A DNA stretch of 64,000 nucleotides from Oscheius onirici (taxonomy: Eukaryota; Nematoda; Chromadorea; Rhabditida; Rhabditidae), in NCBI GenBank assembly GCA_932521025.1, contig OW051472.1, positions 2,728,001 through 2,792,000 on the forward strand, given 5' to 3'. The notes under the pieces are model-generated. The model did not search any database. It saw only the letters and a list, made by a program, of their open reading frames with translations, and was not told where the DNA came from. Below are positions 36,464-48,200 of this stretch, piece after piece. Position 1 is the stretch's first letter, and every line of letters begins with the position of its first letter. The translations under genes were made by a program, and so were the position numbers.

Positions 36464-38259
36464 ATGCTGGCCGTCCATGGAGGTGTTTTCTCTACTTTTT
36501 CAGTTTTCATCGATAAAATGCAGGTGTCAGCTTCAAAGCACCGGAAAGCACGGCCAAATGGTGTGCTGAAGCTCTCAGCTCGACCACAAACGACATTGTC
36601 GCCGCAGTCAGTCATCTCGAAGACCACAAATGGTTCAACTGCGGCCAGGGAAGCAATCTCACCGCAAAGCAGACTGTCGAGTGTGAAGCAGGATTTATGA
36701 CGTCCAAATACTTTCGGTTAGCTGTTATTTAGTGTTAAAAATCGAGGAAATTACCAGATTCGGAGGCGTTGGCTGTGTTTCGAGACTAAATAACCCGGTA
36801 CAAGTGGCGCAAGCCCTGGCAATGGATCCCGGCATTTCTGGTCTCGTTAGACCGCAAGTCCTTGTCGGAGAAGGAGCCGAAGTGTGGGCGGAGGAACGAG
36901 GTAAGGCTGCCATCGTCGCTAGGCACAAAATAAACATCATGCGTGAACTGTTGACTGTGGCTGTTACTTTAAAGTCCATAACGGCATGTTGTGTACTGTC
37001 GAGCCTGTAGCCAAAGGTTGGTAGGCCACAACGAAAGATTGTGAACTGTCGTGTCTGTGGTTTATTTTATGCTTGATTTCAACATCCACAATCGAGTCCC
37101 GGAGGTTGTGGCTAACGTTTTGATTGTCATAACAACAACTCCTATAAATTGTCGAGCGTGGCGCTCATTTTTATCAAGTCCCAGGCAAATTGTGTGAACA
37201 GTCTTGTCTGTGGCTAGCCTCTTCCTTTGTTCAATTTCTTGAAAGAGTATCCAATGCTGTCATGCTATATGTTGGGCAACACGTTTTTTTCGGCTCTAAA
37301 CGCAAAAAAATCTGCTTTCTAGGATTTCCTCTATGTGATCCCGAGGAGCTGATCACCAAAAGTGCTCGAAAAGAATGGGAAGAGACGAACGCAGCCGTCC
37401 AAGCAGTCGACAACGAACAAAAAGAACTCATCCAGGCTATGGAAAAATTCGACACGGTTGGAGGAGTCGCCATTCATGATCATCACGCTGAAGCCTGCGT
37501 CTCGAGTGGCGGAATTCGATTCAAACGGCCCGGAAGACTGGGACACTGTACCCAAATGGGAAGCGGCGTCTGGGCCGATAAAACGCCTGATTCGTTGATA
37601 GCTGTCTCGGCTAGCGGCTGTGGAGAAGCACTCGTCTGGACTGATTTCTGCCGGTCTTTGGCTCGAGCTGTCGTAAACAGGTTAATTTTCATTCAGTTTT
37701 TTGTGCAAAAAAAAGTTTAGATTCCCGGACGAGCTGCCAGGCCAGGTCGTGGAAGAATGGTTCCGAAAAAGTTTCGTCAGTTCGACGTATCTTCATGACT
37801 TTCCGCCGCAATTTAGATTGGCGGGAGGAATCGTCATGCTACAGGTTTGCAATTTTGAGTCTTTTCTAAAGGAAACTTGCCGTTGATTTTATCGAGCTGA
37901 TTTGGGATTCAATTGACCGAATTACTGGAAGTGGCATACCAAATTTGACCACAATAACTTGTTAATACACTGCGAGTTGTTGCACACTCTTGACGCTAAA
38001 CTCTACAAACCGAGTGTAAGGCCATAAAATTTGCAAAATCGATGAAATTATGACTTGGTCGAGGGACTGTCTCTACTTCACAACGATCAGCCAACGTCTA
38101 AAAAAAAGCTTTCAGGAATCCGGCTGCTCCGAGCTGCTCGTCTTCCACAACACGCCCTACTTCCCAGTGGCCTTCAAATCCCGTAACCACGTAGTCAAAT
38201 GTCTCGTCTCTTCCATGAAGCCAAATCAGCCGATGAAGGTCGACTCGTTTCTTCTCTAA
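36464..38259 (+). CDS. TASP1: Threonine aspartase 1 (taspase-1)
   Basis: Taspase-1 is an Ntn-hydrolase that cleaves itself before a threonine and then processes nuclear regulators such as MLL and TFIIA. Six exons (36464-36482, 36524-36716, 36758-36900, 37323-37680, 37721-37844, 38116-38259) give about 326 residues. Matching blocks are LAVHGG at the start, NCGQGSNLTAKQTVECEAG, FGGVGCVSRLNNPV and LVGEGAEVWAEE. The self-cleavage site is FDTVGG, with the catalytic Thr163 encoded at 37454-37456. GIRFKRPGRLGH and SASGCGE follow. The protein starts right at the first beta strand, lacking the roughly 50-residue N-terminal extension of vertebrate taspase. It is the second gene of a probable operon. 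Condensin NCAPD2 follows 208 bp downstream on the same strand. Confidence 0.95.
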
Positions 38260-38467
38260 ATTCCCGTATATTTTATTAATTTATTGCCCATTTGTACATA
38301 TCCAAAAAGCCTATTGTTGTCCCCCGATGTTCTAACAGTGTGTCATACTTTCACAGGTTGCTAAAGTTACTTACAAGCCGAGTTTTTTTTCGTTTTAGTG
38401 CTGTTACAACGGCTCTTACCTTCTTTTCTTGGTTATAATGCAAAAAAAATCTAATTGTAAGATTAGG

Positions 38468-41400
38468 ATGAGCGACTCCGAATCAAGCGCCGCAGCTCCA
38501 GAACTGGAATATGGAGATCAGGACGACGGCGAGACGAGCTCAAATGCCACGGATACGAGCGAGCATATGGAAGAGGAAATCAGGCTGAGGCCGAAAGTTG
38601 TACTCCCGTACGTTTTTTTAATTTTTAGACTTAGAAATCTTGTTATGGTGAAAAACAAGCTGAGAAGAGAATCTTTGCTAATTTTGTGGAAAGAATTGAA
38701 GAATTCGGCTCGCACGTTGCAATAAAATGGGGAAATTCTTGGCGTTTGGTCGTGATATCTTCCATAAGTTCCCCTGCTTATTTTGCATTTTCTGGAGTTA
38801 CTTGTCCCGAGAACATGGAAGAGAACGGGAAGAATCTGCTGTTTTTGAATCGATCACAGTAAAGACTTTATCGCCCAGATGCATTCTGAGAACCATTTTT
38901 CATCATTTTCAATCAAAAATTGTCTAGTTTTCAGCTTCGAAATTCCCATCAGCGACGACAATCTGACCATCGTTGACTCGCAAGCCTTCCATGTGGTCCA
39001 AGATGGGGAAAAGGACGAGGAGCAGATTCAGCGCGAAATTGAACGTAATTCATCTATTTTGCGCTTAAAACGTATAAATTTTCTAGAATTTACCTTCAAG
39101 ATGTCCGACGTCGGCTGGCGCTGTCTGCCGGACCATTTCGACGCCTTCTTCAGCCTGGCCAAGATCAATTCCAAGGTCAAAAACGTTGATTTGTATCTGG
39201 TTTCCGTCAAATATCTTCTCAACTGCATGGAGAATATCATGGACAAGGCCCTGAAGCAGACCCTGCGAGAAATTCTGATAAATGGCGGTCAGCGTGACGA
39301 AACGCTCAAAAATAAGGCCACTCTCGTTGCAAATCACCTCCTGATGACCATCTATCTCCTCAGCAGGTTCTCGATTCATCTGGAAAACGAGCACATGAAA
39401 CGCCTGCTGGCCATGGAGAAGAAGAAGGGAGCCAGAAAGATTGAACTCGACAAACAGATGGATCAATGGGTTTCTCAGCGATCCAGGGTTGGTTTTTGCT
39501 TTGTTTTCTAAAAATAGACCCAATTTGTTGATGATCAGCATCTTTACGGAGTTGTGCAGCGTGCAGATAAATGAGAACGGACAGCGAACTACGGCAGCCA
39601 TCAAGTATCTGTGGAGACCGCCGGAGGCTAATAAGGGCATGATCATGTAAGTTTTTCAACTTTATTCTTCTGAAACAGCTGTGAAAATTTTTTCGTTCGA
39701 AAAAGATCAAAGGTTCTTGGCCATCTATTCAAAAAAAAGAGTCTTTACTCTCGAGACTCATTCTTAAAAACGTTTCCAGGTCCTTCATAGAAACAATCTT
39801 CAAATTCCTTGACAATCCGACGAATAAGGCCGTCATGTCACTTCCGTGGCTTGAAACACTCTTCCGTCTGGTCCGCTCCATTTGCACCAATTTCGAGTAC
39901 TTTTCTCGTAAGAGCCTTGAAAGTTTTTTCTGAAAATTGTTTTCAGGAATGGCCGTGGCTCTGGTCGAGAAAACGGTCAATTTGGAGTATTTGCGCGAAG
40001 CTACGACCAATCGCTATCCATTCATCCAGGCCATTCTCAACATTTCCGATAACAGTCAGTTTTTGACCTTTCTTTCTTTTTTAAAAAGAAAATTGCAGAA
40101 GATATGGACCTGCTTCTGGAGCACATGATTCATCATCTCGGCGACATGGTCAACATGGACTTTAGCGCTACTTCGACTAAGCCCTACTCGCTTCTGATGA
40201 CGACGATGGCCGAATTGGCTCCGGATGTCATGATCAAACAGCTCTCGGCAATCTTGCCCTACATTCGCAACGATGTAAGCATTCTTGCAGTTTTTCTTCT
40301 TCCGCGGCTTTTCGTTTTAATTTTTTTAACCCCCTATAATTCAAAAGAAATGCTTTTTCATGGTACGAAACTTTTTTTTTTCAAAGAAACCTTCAGATTC
40401 CCCAATTCCGAACGGCCGTCCTGCAGTCCTTTTTGCATCTTCTCTGCAGCAGTCAGCTGTCCGAAAAGAACTGTCGTCAAGCCTCCCGGCTCTTCAAAGT
40501 CCGCCAACGAATGCTGGAATTCTGTCGCGACCATCTTCAGGACGAAAATGCCACGGTTCGCTGCAAGGCCGTTCAAGTCTGGACGGCTCTGGCTGAAGCC
40601 AAACGAATTCCCGCCGAAGAACTCCAGAAATCGCTCATTTGCCATATTGGTACTGTTTTATAAAAAATTTAGATAGAAATAAACAAACTTTAGGCGAAAG
40701 GCTGCTGGACAAGTCTCTTCTCTGCCGCAAAGCCGCCCTGCAGTTTTTGTACGTCTTTTTCGACGGCAATCCGTACGGCCACGATTTCAACTATCAGCTC
40801 CATGTAAAAAAGCTCCATGAGCTCAATTTGGCTAGGCGGCAGCTGAAGAACACTGATCCAAGTTCGTTTTTGCATGTTTTAGTGACAAAAATATTGAAAA
40901 AAAACACTCTAAACTCACAATTTTAGGCCAGGAGTCGACGAACGATGACATCCGTGAGTTTGAGGGCATTCGCGACGTCTTTGAGGAGAAACTGCGCAAT
41001 TCTCTTGTGTTGTATCGTAACGGAGCCGGTGATCGCAATATGGCAAATATGGCACCGCCTGCTGAGTAAGTTGTCTCGTTTATCAGTGCTAATTTCCTAC
41101 GGGCAGCTCGCATTTCAAAGAAAGTTGGTTCAAAAGACGACAATCTCTATTATTAAAAGATATTTTGGTATTTATCAACCATTCTTTGAGAACTGTTGCC
41201 TTTTGAGAGTCAAACCACTGACGTCTCCCATGCTAAGGGACTGCTCTACCACTGAGCTATATCCTCCAACGGGAACGATGAGAAATTTGTCGCTGTATCA
41301 AATGGCTTCCTGTAAAAATTTACAAGAAATTGTAGAAAGAAGGGGCTGTGAGGGTAGGTGAGAAAATGGGTAGAAACGCGATTTCGGGCAGTTTTGGAAA

Positions 41401-44400
41401 CCTCAAGAAGGTCGGTCAGAAAAAGGACTTTTTTTTCAAAAATCCCCGCTAATTTTTATTACCCAGGATTATGATGGCCATCGGTACCGAAATCATCCGT
41501 CTGCCCGTGGAAGCTGGCCTCACGATAGCCGCGCTGGCAATAAACGGCCATTTAAAGGAAATTGACCCATATGCGTCAGTTTATTTCCTTTTTTCTCAAA
41601 TTATGGCATTTTTCAGAGACCTTGAAATGGTTGTGGATCAATGTTCCGATCTCTGTCGAAATATCTTCCTCTCGAATCGTCGGCGGCATCGAAACATGAA
41701 CAACGAAGCGCAACTCCGTCTGGAGGAACGCATCAATGATTTCAAAGAAGAAATGGACCGGCTGGGCAAGGAAATCACTCAGATTATTGTATTTTTGGCG
41801 GTTTTTGATAGAAAACACTGTTTTAGGACAAAATCATGGTTGCGAAAGAGTTCAGCGAATGCATCCCGAACGCGATGAGAGCCGTCCTTCTGGGCGAGCT
41901 GCCCGAGATGAAAGAAGCCATGCAATTCATCGTCAAGTGCAAACAATTTAATGTTCAGTCAGTTTTTGTCTTTTTTTTTGATAGCTCGAAAAGTTTCTGT
42001 ACTTACCTTCTTTTTTCAGAGGAGCAGACCGCGCCGTCCGTCAAATGTGTTCTCTAATCTGGCGTCACAATCAGGATCTGCATAAAGAGATTATGAAGAC
42101 GGCTGAGGGGCTTTTTGTCAGTCAAAACAGGTGATCTTATGTCGATTTTCATTGAAAACCATTTTTAGAGACCACAAGATTAAAGTCCGATCGACCATCG
42201 AGAATCTAATGTCCGTCCTTTCGGGAATGAAAGACGAGGAGAGGGCCTGCGTAGAGGAAGTTATCAGTCGAATGGCCGTCAATGAACTGCCGGACGGACT
42301 GGCCAAGCACGTCTGGAAGATTGTCGAGAAGGACGCGAATGTGCAGAAGAAAAAAGTAGCGATTCAGCTGATTGCCATTCTGGCCAAGGCGGACAAGGAT
42401 TTGCGGAAATACCTGCGTCAAATGCAGGGGCTGTTGAAAGACAAACAGCTGGCTCCGAGAGTTCGAGCCGAAGCCCTCCTGGCCATCGCCAATATGAGCG
42501 ACATGTACCGGCAGAACGGACCACAACAGCAGAAGAACACGCCGGCATTCAGGATTCCGGCTAACGACTCGCTATTTTCTTATATTGAGGCATTTGTTGT
42601 GGAAGGTGGGTCTTTTTAAAAGATTATATGAAATGGTCGGCTTACTAAAACTAGAATTTTAGAATATTAACTGTAAAAAAACGGTTAAAAACTGGCCGAA
42701 TTTATTTCCAAAAAAGCTGATTGTTACAAAAAAAAATCCCAATTTTCAGAATTCATTCGAGCTCCGAACGAGCGTGACGGCCCCGTTTGGTTCGACGTCA
42801 TGCAGTCAGCTCTGAGCATCTACTACGATCTGGCCAAGGACACAAATGTCGTCGTCTCGCATCTCACAGCCAAGGTATTTTAATCCATTTTTAACGCTGA
42901 AAACGCACCAAATTTAGCTCTTTGTCATAGCCCATCGAATCACCGGAGCTGCCGAATTCTACACGAAGCAGTTTGAGCAGAACCAGAATGAAAATCTGAC
43001 GGAAATTGTCATGGAATTGCAGAAAAAGTTTACCAAAATGTGCTGTTTCTTTACGGAAAGATGCCTCGTCTTGGCCGGAGAAATTGCTATGCGAACGGTC
43101 ATCCACATCGATGTTACCTGGTTCCGAGAGGTCAAAAAACTGCCGGAGATTGTTGCGAATGCTCGAGAGGCTGGTTTTTATTGTTTTCAAGTATAAAAAA
43201 ATCATTTTAGACAGAAAAGAAGACGCCTATTGCCATGGCCCCGAACTCACTGCTGAAAGACTGGGAAATGAGATCGGCGATGGGTCGAGGCGTCTTCAGC
43301 TACTCGACCAGGGATGAGAACAATCCACATGGTACATTTTACTGTTTCCTTACAATTTCAAACTTTACAATTCCGGTAATTCCGGAACGACGTTTTACGG
43401 TCATTTAAACTTTTTCAAATGAGGCTGAATTTCGCTCTTTTCCTATACTACAGCATCTCACTCAATTCCAAAAGAAACTCACCAATTCCAGGTAATTCCG
43501 ACGAAGAACGCGTCCGCTCAATGGCCGACAACATTCTGGACCGTCGTCTCTTCCGCAACGGTCGCCTGCTGGCCCGTCTCATTCCGTTCGTCATCTACTC
43601 GCTCCGAGCCGAATCGTCGCCTCCGTCGATCCGCGACGCGGCCAGTGTCGCTTTCAGCAAGTTCATGCTCGTCAGTCGCGAATTCAGCGAGCGCGGAGCT
43701 CCGATGTTCTTCATGCTGCTAAATAACAGTCGAAATCCCATCATTCGACATAATATGGTCATCGCCTGTGGCGATCTCTGCTTCCGAATGCCGAATCTCG
43801 TCGAAAAGTACAGTCAGAACGTTTATACCATGTAGTTTACCATTTTTATTGCTAAAAAGGGGCAATTTAGGACCAAAGACCCCGATCCGATGGTCAGAGA
43901 GACGGCCATTCTCGTCTTGACACATTTGCTGACGAATCAGATGCTCAAGCACAAGAGCTGTCTTGCCGATGTCGCCAAGTTAGTTTTACTCCTTTTTTCA
44001 TAAAATAAACAGAAAAGTCGGGATGAGTAATGTCCGAACAAAGTTTGAAAAAAAAGCAGGTTACCCTAGTTTCTTTTCTTTTTATGCTCAAATTCTCTAA
44101 AAACAATTCCAGACTGATCACCGACCGTATGCCCGAAATCAGCACGCTAACGAAGGAATTCTTCGTGGAGCTCGGCAAGCGACACATCGTCTACAATCTG
44201 ATGCCGGATTTCATCTCCCGTCTCTCGAAGGATAGTCGCGAAGTCGGCCTCCAGCAGTTCAAAATCATCATCGCCTTCCTCCTTCAGCAGATTGGCAAGG
44301 ACAAACAGATGGACAGTCTCGTCGACAAACTCACGGCCCGCTTCAGTTTTATTAAGACGTATTTTTACTATTTTTTAAGCTATAAAAATCAAACTTTTAG

Positions 44401-45043
44401 CGACGAAGCAACGACGAAAAACGCCAAAATTGCCCACTACTACAGCTACTGTATTTCGCAGATTAACATGACGGAGCCGGCCTTTAAAAAAGTAACTCTT
44501 TTAATCGTTTCAGATCTAAGAAATGTAATTTAGATGCGCGACAATTTGAGCCATTTCGCCTCGTTTATGGAAGACCAGCAGGTCTATGACGACTTCAAAA
44601 TCAGTCTTGAGAGGCTGCTCAAAAATGCAAAGTCGTTAGATGCTCAGGTCAGTTATTTGTTTCTGTAAATGGGTCTCATGACGAATAAAAAAGGTTTTAC
44701 TTTAAAAACCGTCAAAAAACGAACAGACTAGGTGTCATTCCAAGGACACCCCCTGAGAATGGCTCAATGAATGGGATCAGTATATTTTTTCCATTCCCTC
44801 TAACAATCCCACTTTCAGACCGACGTTACGGAATTCATCAACCAGCTGGACGCTATCCATTCTCGCGGTCTGCAGGGAGACGAAATGGTCAAGCCGGCCG
44901 GCCGAGTGGGCTCCAGAACTAGCTCTCGAGCTGGTCGAGGACGGGGCTCTTTCACCCGCCAAAACTCGAACAGAGGCGCCAGAAGGAGAATAATCGAATC
45001 GGAGGGAGAAGAAGAGGAACTCGACGAAATTGAAGAAGAATAA
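38468..45043 (+). CDS. NCAPD2: Condensin complex subunit 1 (NCAPD2)
   Basis: NCAPD2 is the HEAT-repeat subunit of condensin I that helps load the complex on mitotic chromosomes. Twenty-four exons starting at 38468 and ending with TAA at 45041-45043 give about 1,443 residues, close to the human length. The protein opens with an acidic Ser/Glu-rich stretch, then HEAT repeats. The Cnd1 core is clear: NSRNPIIRHNMVIACGDL, MVRETAILVLTHL, LVEKYSQNVYTM and KQMDSLVDKL. It ends in a Gly/Arg-Ser tail and an acidic end. Most introns are 35-150 bp. Two junctions are irregular: after 39486 the frame needs a non-GT donor, and the intron 43170-43210 fits a GC-AG boundary better than a 20-bp GT-AG one. The 401-bp intron 41066-41466 holds a tRNA-Ala-like sequence. 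It may belong to the same operon as TASP1. Confidence 0.97.
41203..41273 (-). repeat. tRNA-Ala(AGC)-like pseudogene in an NCAPD2 intron
   Basis: The - strand reads GGAGGATATAGCTCAGTGG, AGAGC, then the anticodon loop TTAGCAT (AGC) inside a CCC/GGG stem. The T-arm (GGTTTGACTC) departs from GGTTCGANTC and the 3' end does not pair with the acceptor 5' strand. It is a decayed or SINE-captured alanine tRNA, not a working gene. Confidence 0.6.
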
Positions 45044-45200
45044 AAGTAAAAGAATATGATGTAAATTTATACTGATCTCCACAAAATATTGATCATCTTG
45101 TAAATGTACCGGTTATTTATAAACTTATTCATTTTCAGTGCCATTTTCAGCAAAAAAATAAGTCCTTCCAGTCGAATTTTTATTTATTCTCCAAAAACGA

Positions 45201-48200
45201 TCAAAATCCATTGGGCATAATCTGTCCGCCACGTCCATCGAACTGAATGGCTCTGTGGCCGTCGACCGCAGCAGCCTCGTCCGTCAAATCGGCCTTCCTT
45301 CTACGAATTTTGGCACGGCCCTTGCCACTATTTGATTCCAAGACGGCCTGGTTTTGCTAAAAATCGGAGTTATAGTTAAGAGGGAAAGATTAGCGGCTAA
45401 GAATTGGTTACGGAGGGCGCGAAAACATTTATCGGCTACAGTAAAAAATTGTCTTTTCCTATCACTTCTTTCCCGGATCCTCAGTCCCAGTTTCCATTCT
45501 TCCCTTGCCACTCGCTCTCCAAAGAAACTACTATCAAAATCATAAGAATTTTTCGAGGCTAGAAAGACCGAATAGCTGCCCAAGGGGCAAACAAGGAATG
45601 ATTTTAGGTCTAACAGAGGACGACTCTGTTAATGTCATAAAACAAAGCGGGTCTTTTTACTATTTTGCTACTTGGACGTTCAGTTTAGCCAGGCTCCAGA
45701 AATGCGAAAGACTCCGAGATAGCGACAAAGGAGCACGCTGCCACTGCTCCAAAAGATGACGCACTGATTGATTTCAATACGTTTCTCTCCTTTTCGAATG
45801 ATTGAAGTTTTTGTATTCCCCTAAAAAAGAACTCACAAAGGGAATGCCGTTCGTGACGCGAATACTCTTTCCATCGTCGGTGAAAGCCAGCGGCACGGTG
45901 AGCGCTTCTTCGAGTCGCTGCTTGAAGTAGATGGCCAAAGTGAGAGCTGTCATCTTGCGTGGCATGTCCAGACTGGCAATCGGATGTCCAGGCGGACCGG
46001 CGTAGGCCATTCGAATCGTCTTCTCTTTCCGGTTGACGAGAATCAGCGGTTCCATGAGTCGCAGAAAGGGTCCCGTTCGGTTCAGAGGCGGCCGCAAAAT
46101 GTCCCTGTTGAAATTGTTCAGCATGATTCCGTCGTATCCAATCTCGCTGCCAAACGCAGAACCAATGGTCGACGTACTGGCCAGAGCCTCTCCAGTCGAA
46201 TGCTTCACAATCACAAAGTAGTTCCCCGTCAGATTCGGTCGCTTCCTTTTCGCCTGGCCAGTCCTCTTCATTTCTTCGTAGACTTCCTTCATTTTCTTTT
46301 CAAATTCAGTATCGTATTCGAACTGTGTAGAATTCACAAATTTGCTAATTTTTTCCTGGAAGTTGAAAAACTGCTCGACGACGGCTCCAAGCATTGGCGT
46401 TCGGTAGTTCTGGGTCGTTGAGTCGTGCTGTAGAGTAGTCTCAGCCGCATGAAAAGCCTTCGATTGATTAAAATTCTTCAGCATGTTGGCCACAAAAGAC
46501 TCCGTCTGATTGTAGCCGGGAAGAGGCGAGCAGACGGTAACATCATCTTCGAGCTGGACTAATTCTCCTTCGGAGACGAAAGAGAGATTGGGATCCATTG
46601 TAGCGCTGAATTGCATCGCGAGATGGTAAAAATGTTGCCTCACTTCTGAAAGATATCCATTTCAACTTGCTCCCAGGTCTCTGTGTCTGTCTGTGTGAAG
46701 CTCTAATTGAGGAAAAGCAGAGGGATGTGCTCACAATTAAAGGTAAGGAGTTAGCAGTTACAGATTCGGGCAAGTCAATTTGCAAGTGCGTGGACTTGGA
46801 ATATTTTTGACTGGGATAGTTTCCAAAAAGAAGAGAGATCAGGTGGGTTAAAAAGGCAAAGCGTCCAAAAGGGGTTTCTACTATAATTTTAGCCCTAGCC
46901 CTAACGGGGCGATACAGGAGGAACAATGCAAATATAGACAGGGAGATCAGCAGGGAAAGATATGCATACGAAAATTACATGCAGTTACAGAGAAGACCCG
47001 GGGGGGGGGAATGGAAAGCAGGACAGAAGAAGAGGACATAGCGACAGGGATATCGTAGATGGTAGAAAAGGAAAAACAGATGACAACGGACAGCGGTATG
47101 AAGAAAACCGCAAAGGACAGAACACATTGCAGAAAGCAGGAGTGGACAGAGAGAAAGTGTCGAGAAATTAGAAACAGGGGAGGAAAGGGACAAATGGACA
47201 GGAGGACGAAAACCTTGTATCTAAATATATGTGCAAAAAGCGGCCGCGAAAAGAAAGAGTTTACAAAAACAGGGCAATATTATTTTGGCTCAAAAGAAAA
47301 CCCTAACCCCGTCTGATCAAAGTTGGCAGTAAGACGTTGCTTGTGGTTTTCTTCTGATCCAAAATAATATTTCCCCGTTTTTGTGGAGTCCAAACCACCT
47401 TTCTTTTCGCACCTTTCTTTACCCTTTTTGTTAAATATTCGGAGAATATTTCCAAACTCTCACATATAACAAAAAAAATTTAGAACACTAGTGGGCGCGC
47501 TGAAGGTGTCCAAAAAAATTCAGCGCTTTTGGACACCAGCGCGCGCCAACATGATGTTTAAAAAAGCTGAAATTGCGGCTTCCGGAAAATCCCATCTGAG
47601 GAGACCCATTCAGAATTATCCAATCGGTCTGAAAGTTTGCGTGCGACGAATCAGCCCATTCTTTATTTCTGAATCAATCCGTTCGGTAGATTTCCCACAC
47701 CAAAATGGTTTACGAGTTCGGGAGAAATCGGCACATTTTCGAAAAATGAATTATTGGCTCTTTTTCACTTTACCCGTTCCAAGACTTTTTTTTACCCGTA
47801 CCAAAAAAATTTACCTTTCTATTTTTTAACGATTTTTTCGGGTGCTTCTTTTGCTGTCGTTCATGCGTCGCGGCAGCAAGCAAGACACAAACAGGACACG
47901 GGGGGGGGGGGCAGGACTACTCTTCCGCCGAAGAATCGCCTATAGACTATTCTTCGGCTAACGAATATCCAAGTTGGAGGCATATGTAACAAGCAGGGAA
48001 AGTTATGACATCCTCAGCCCAACTAAAAGCCCACAACGATAATCCCTTTTAAAATGATTTTGGCTTCTACTGTGGTCTACTCTGGGAGACAAGTAAAAAG
48101 CTTTAGTAAACGGTAAAAAGCAGAAAAGTTTGGCGCTACGACGCCGCCAGACGACGAAGGCGTCTGGTCCATTTTAAGTTGCTATCGCGTCTCAATCTGT

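Noticed and set aside
46996-47010. G-run (also at about 47900) as a G-quadruplex regulator
   Set aside because: Single homopolymer runs, likely slippage-prone sequence or assembly uncertainty; no four-tract pattern.
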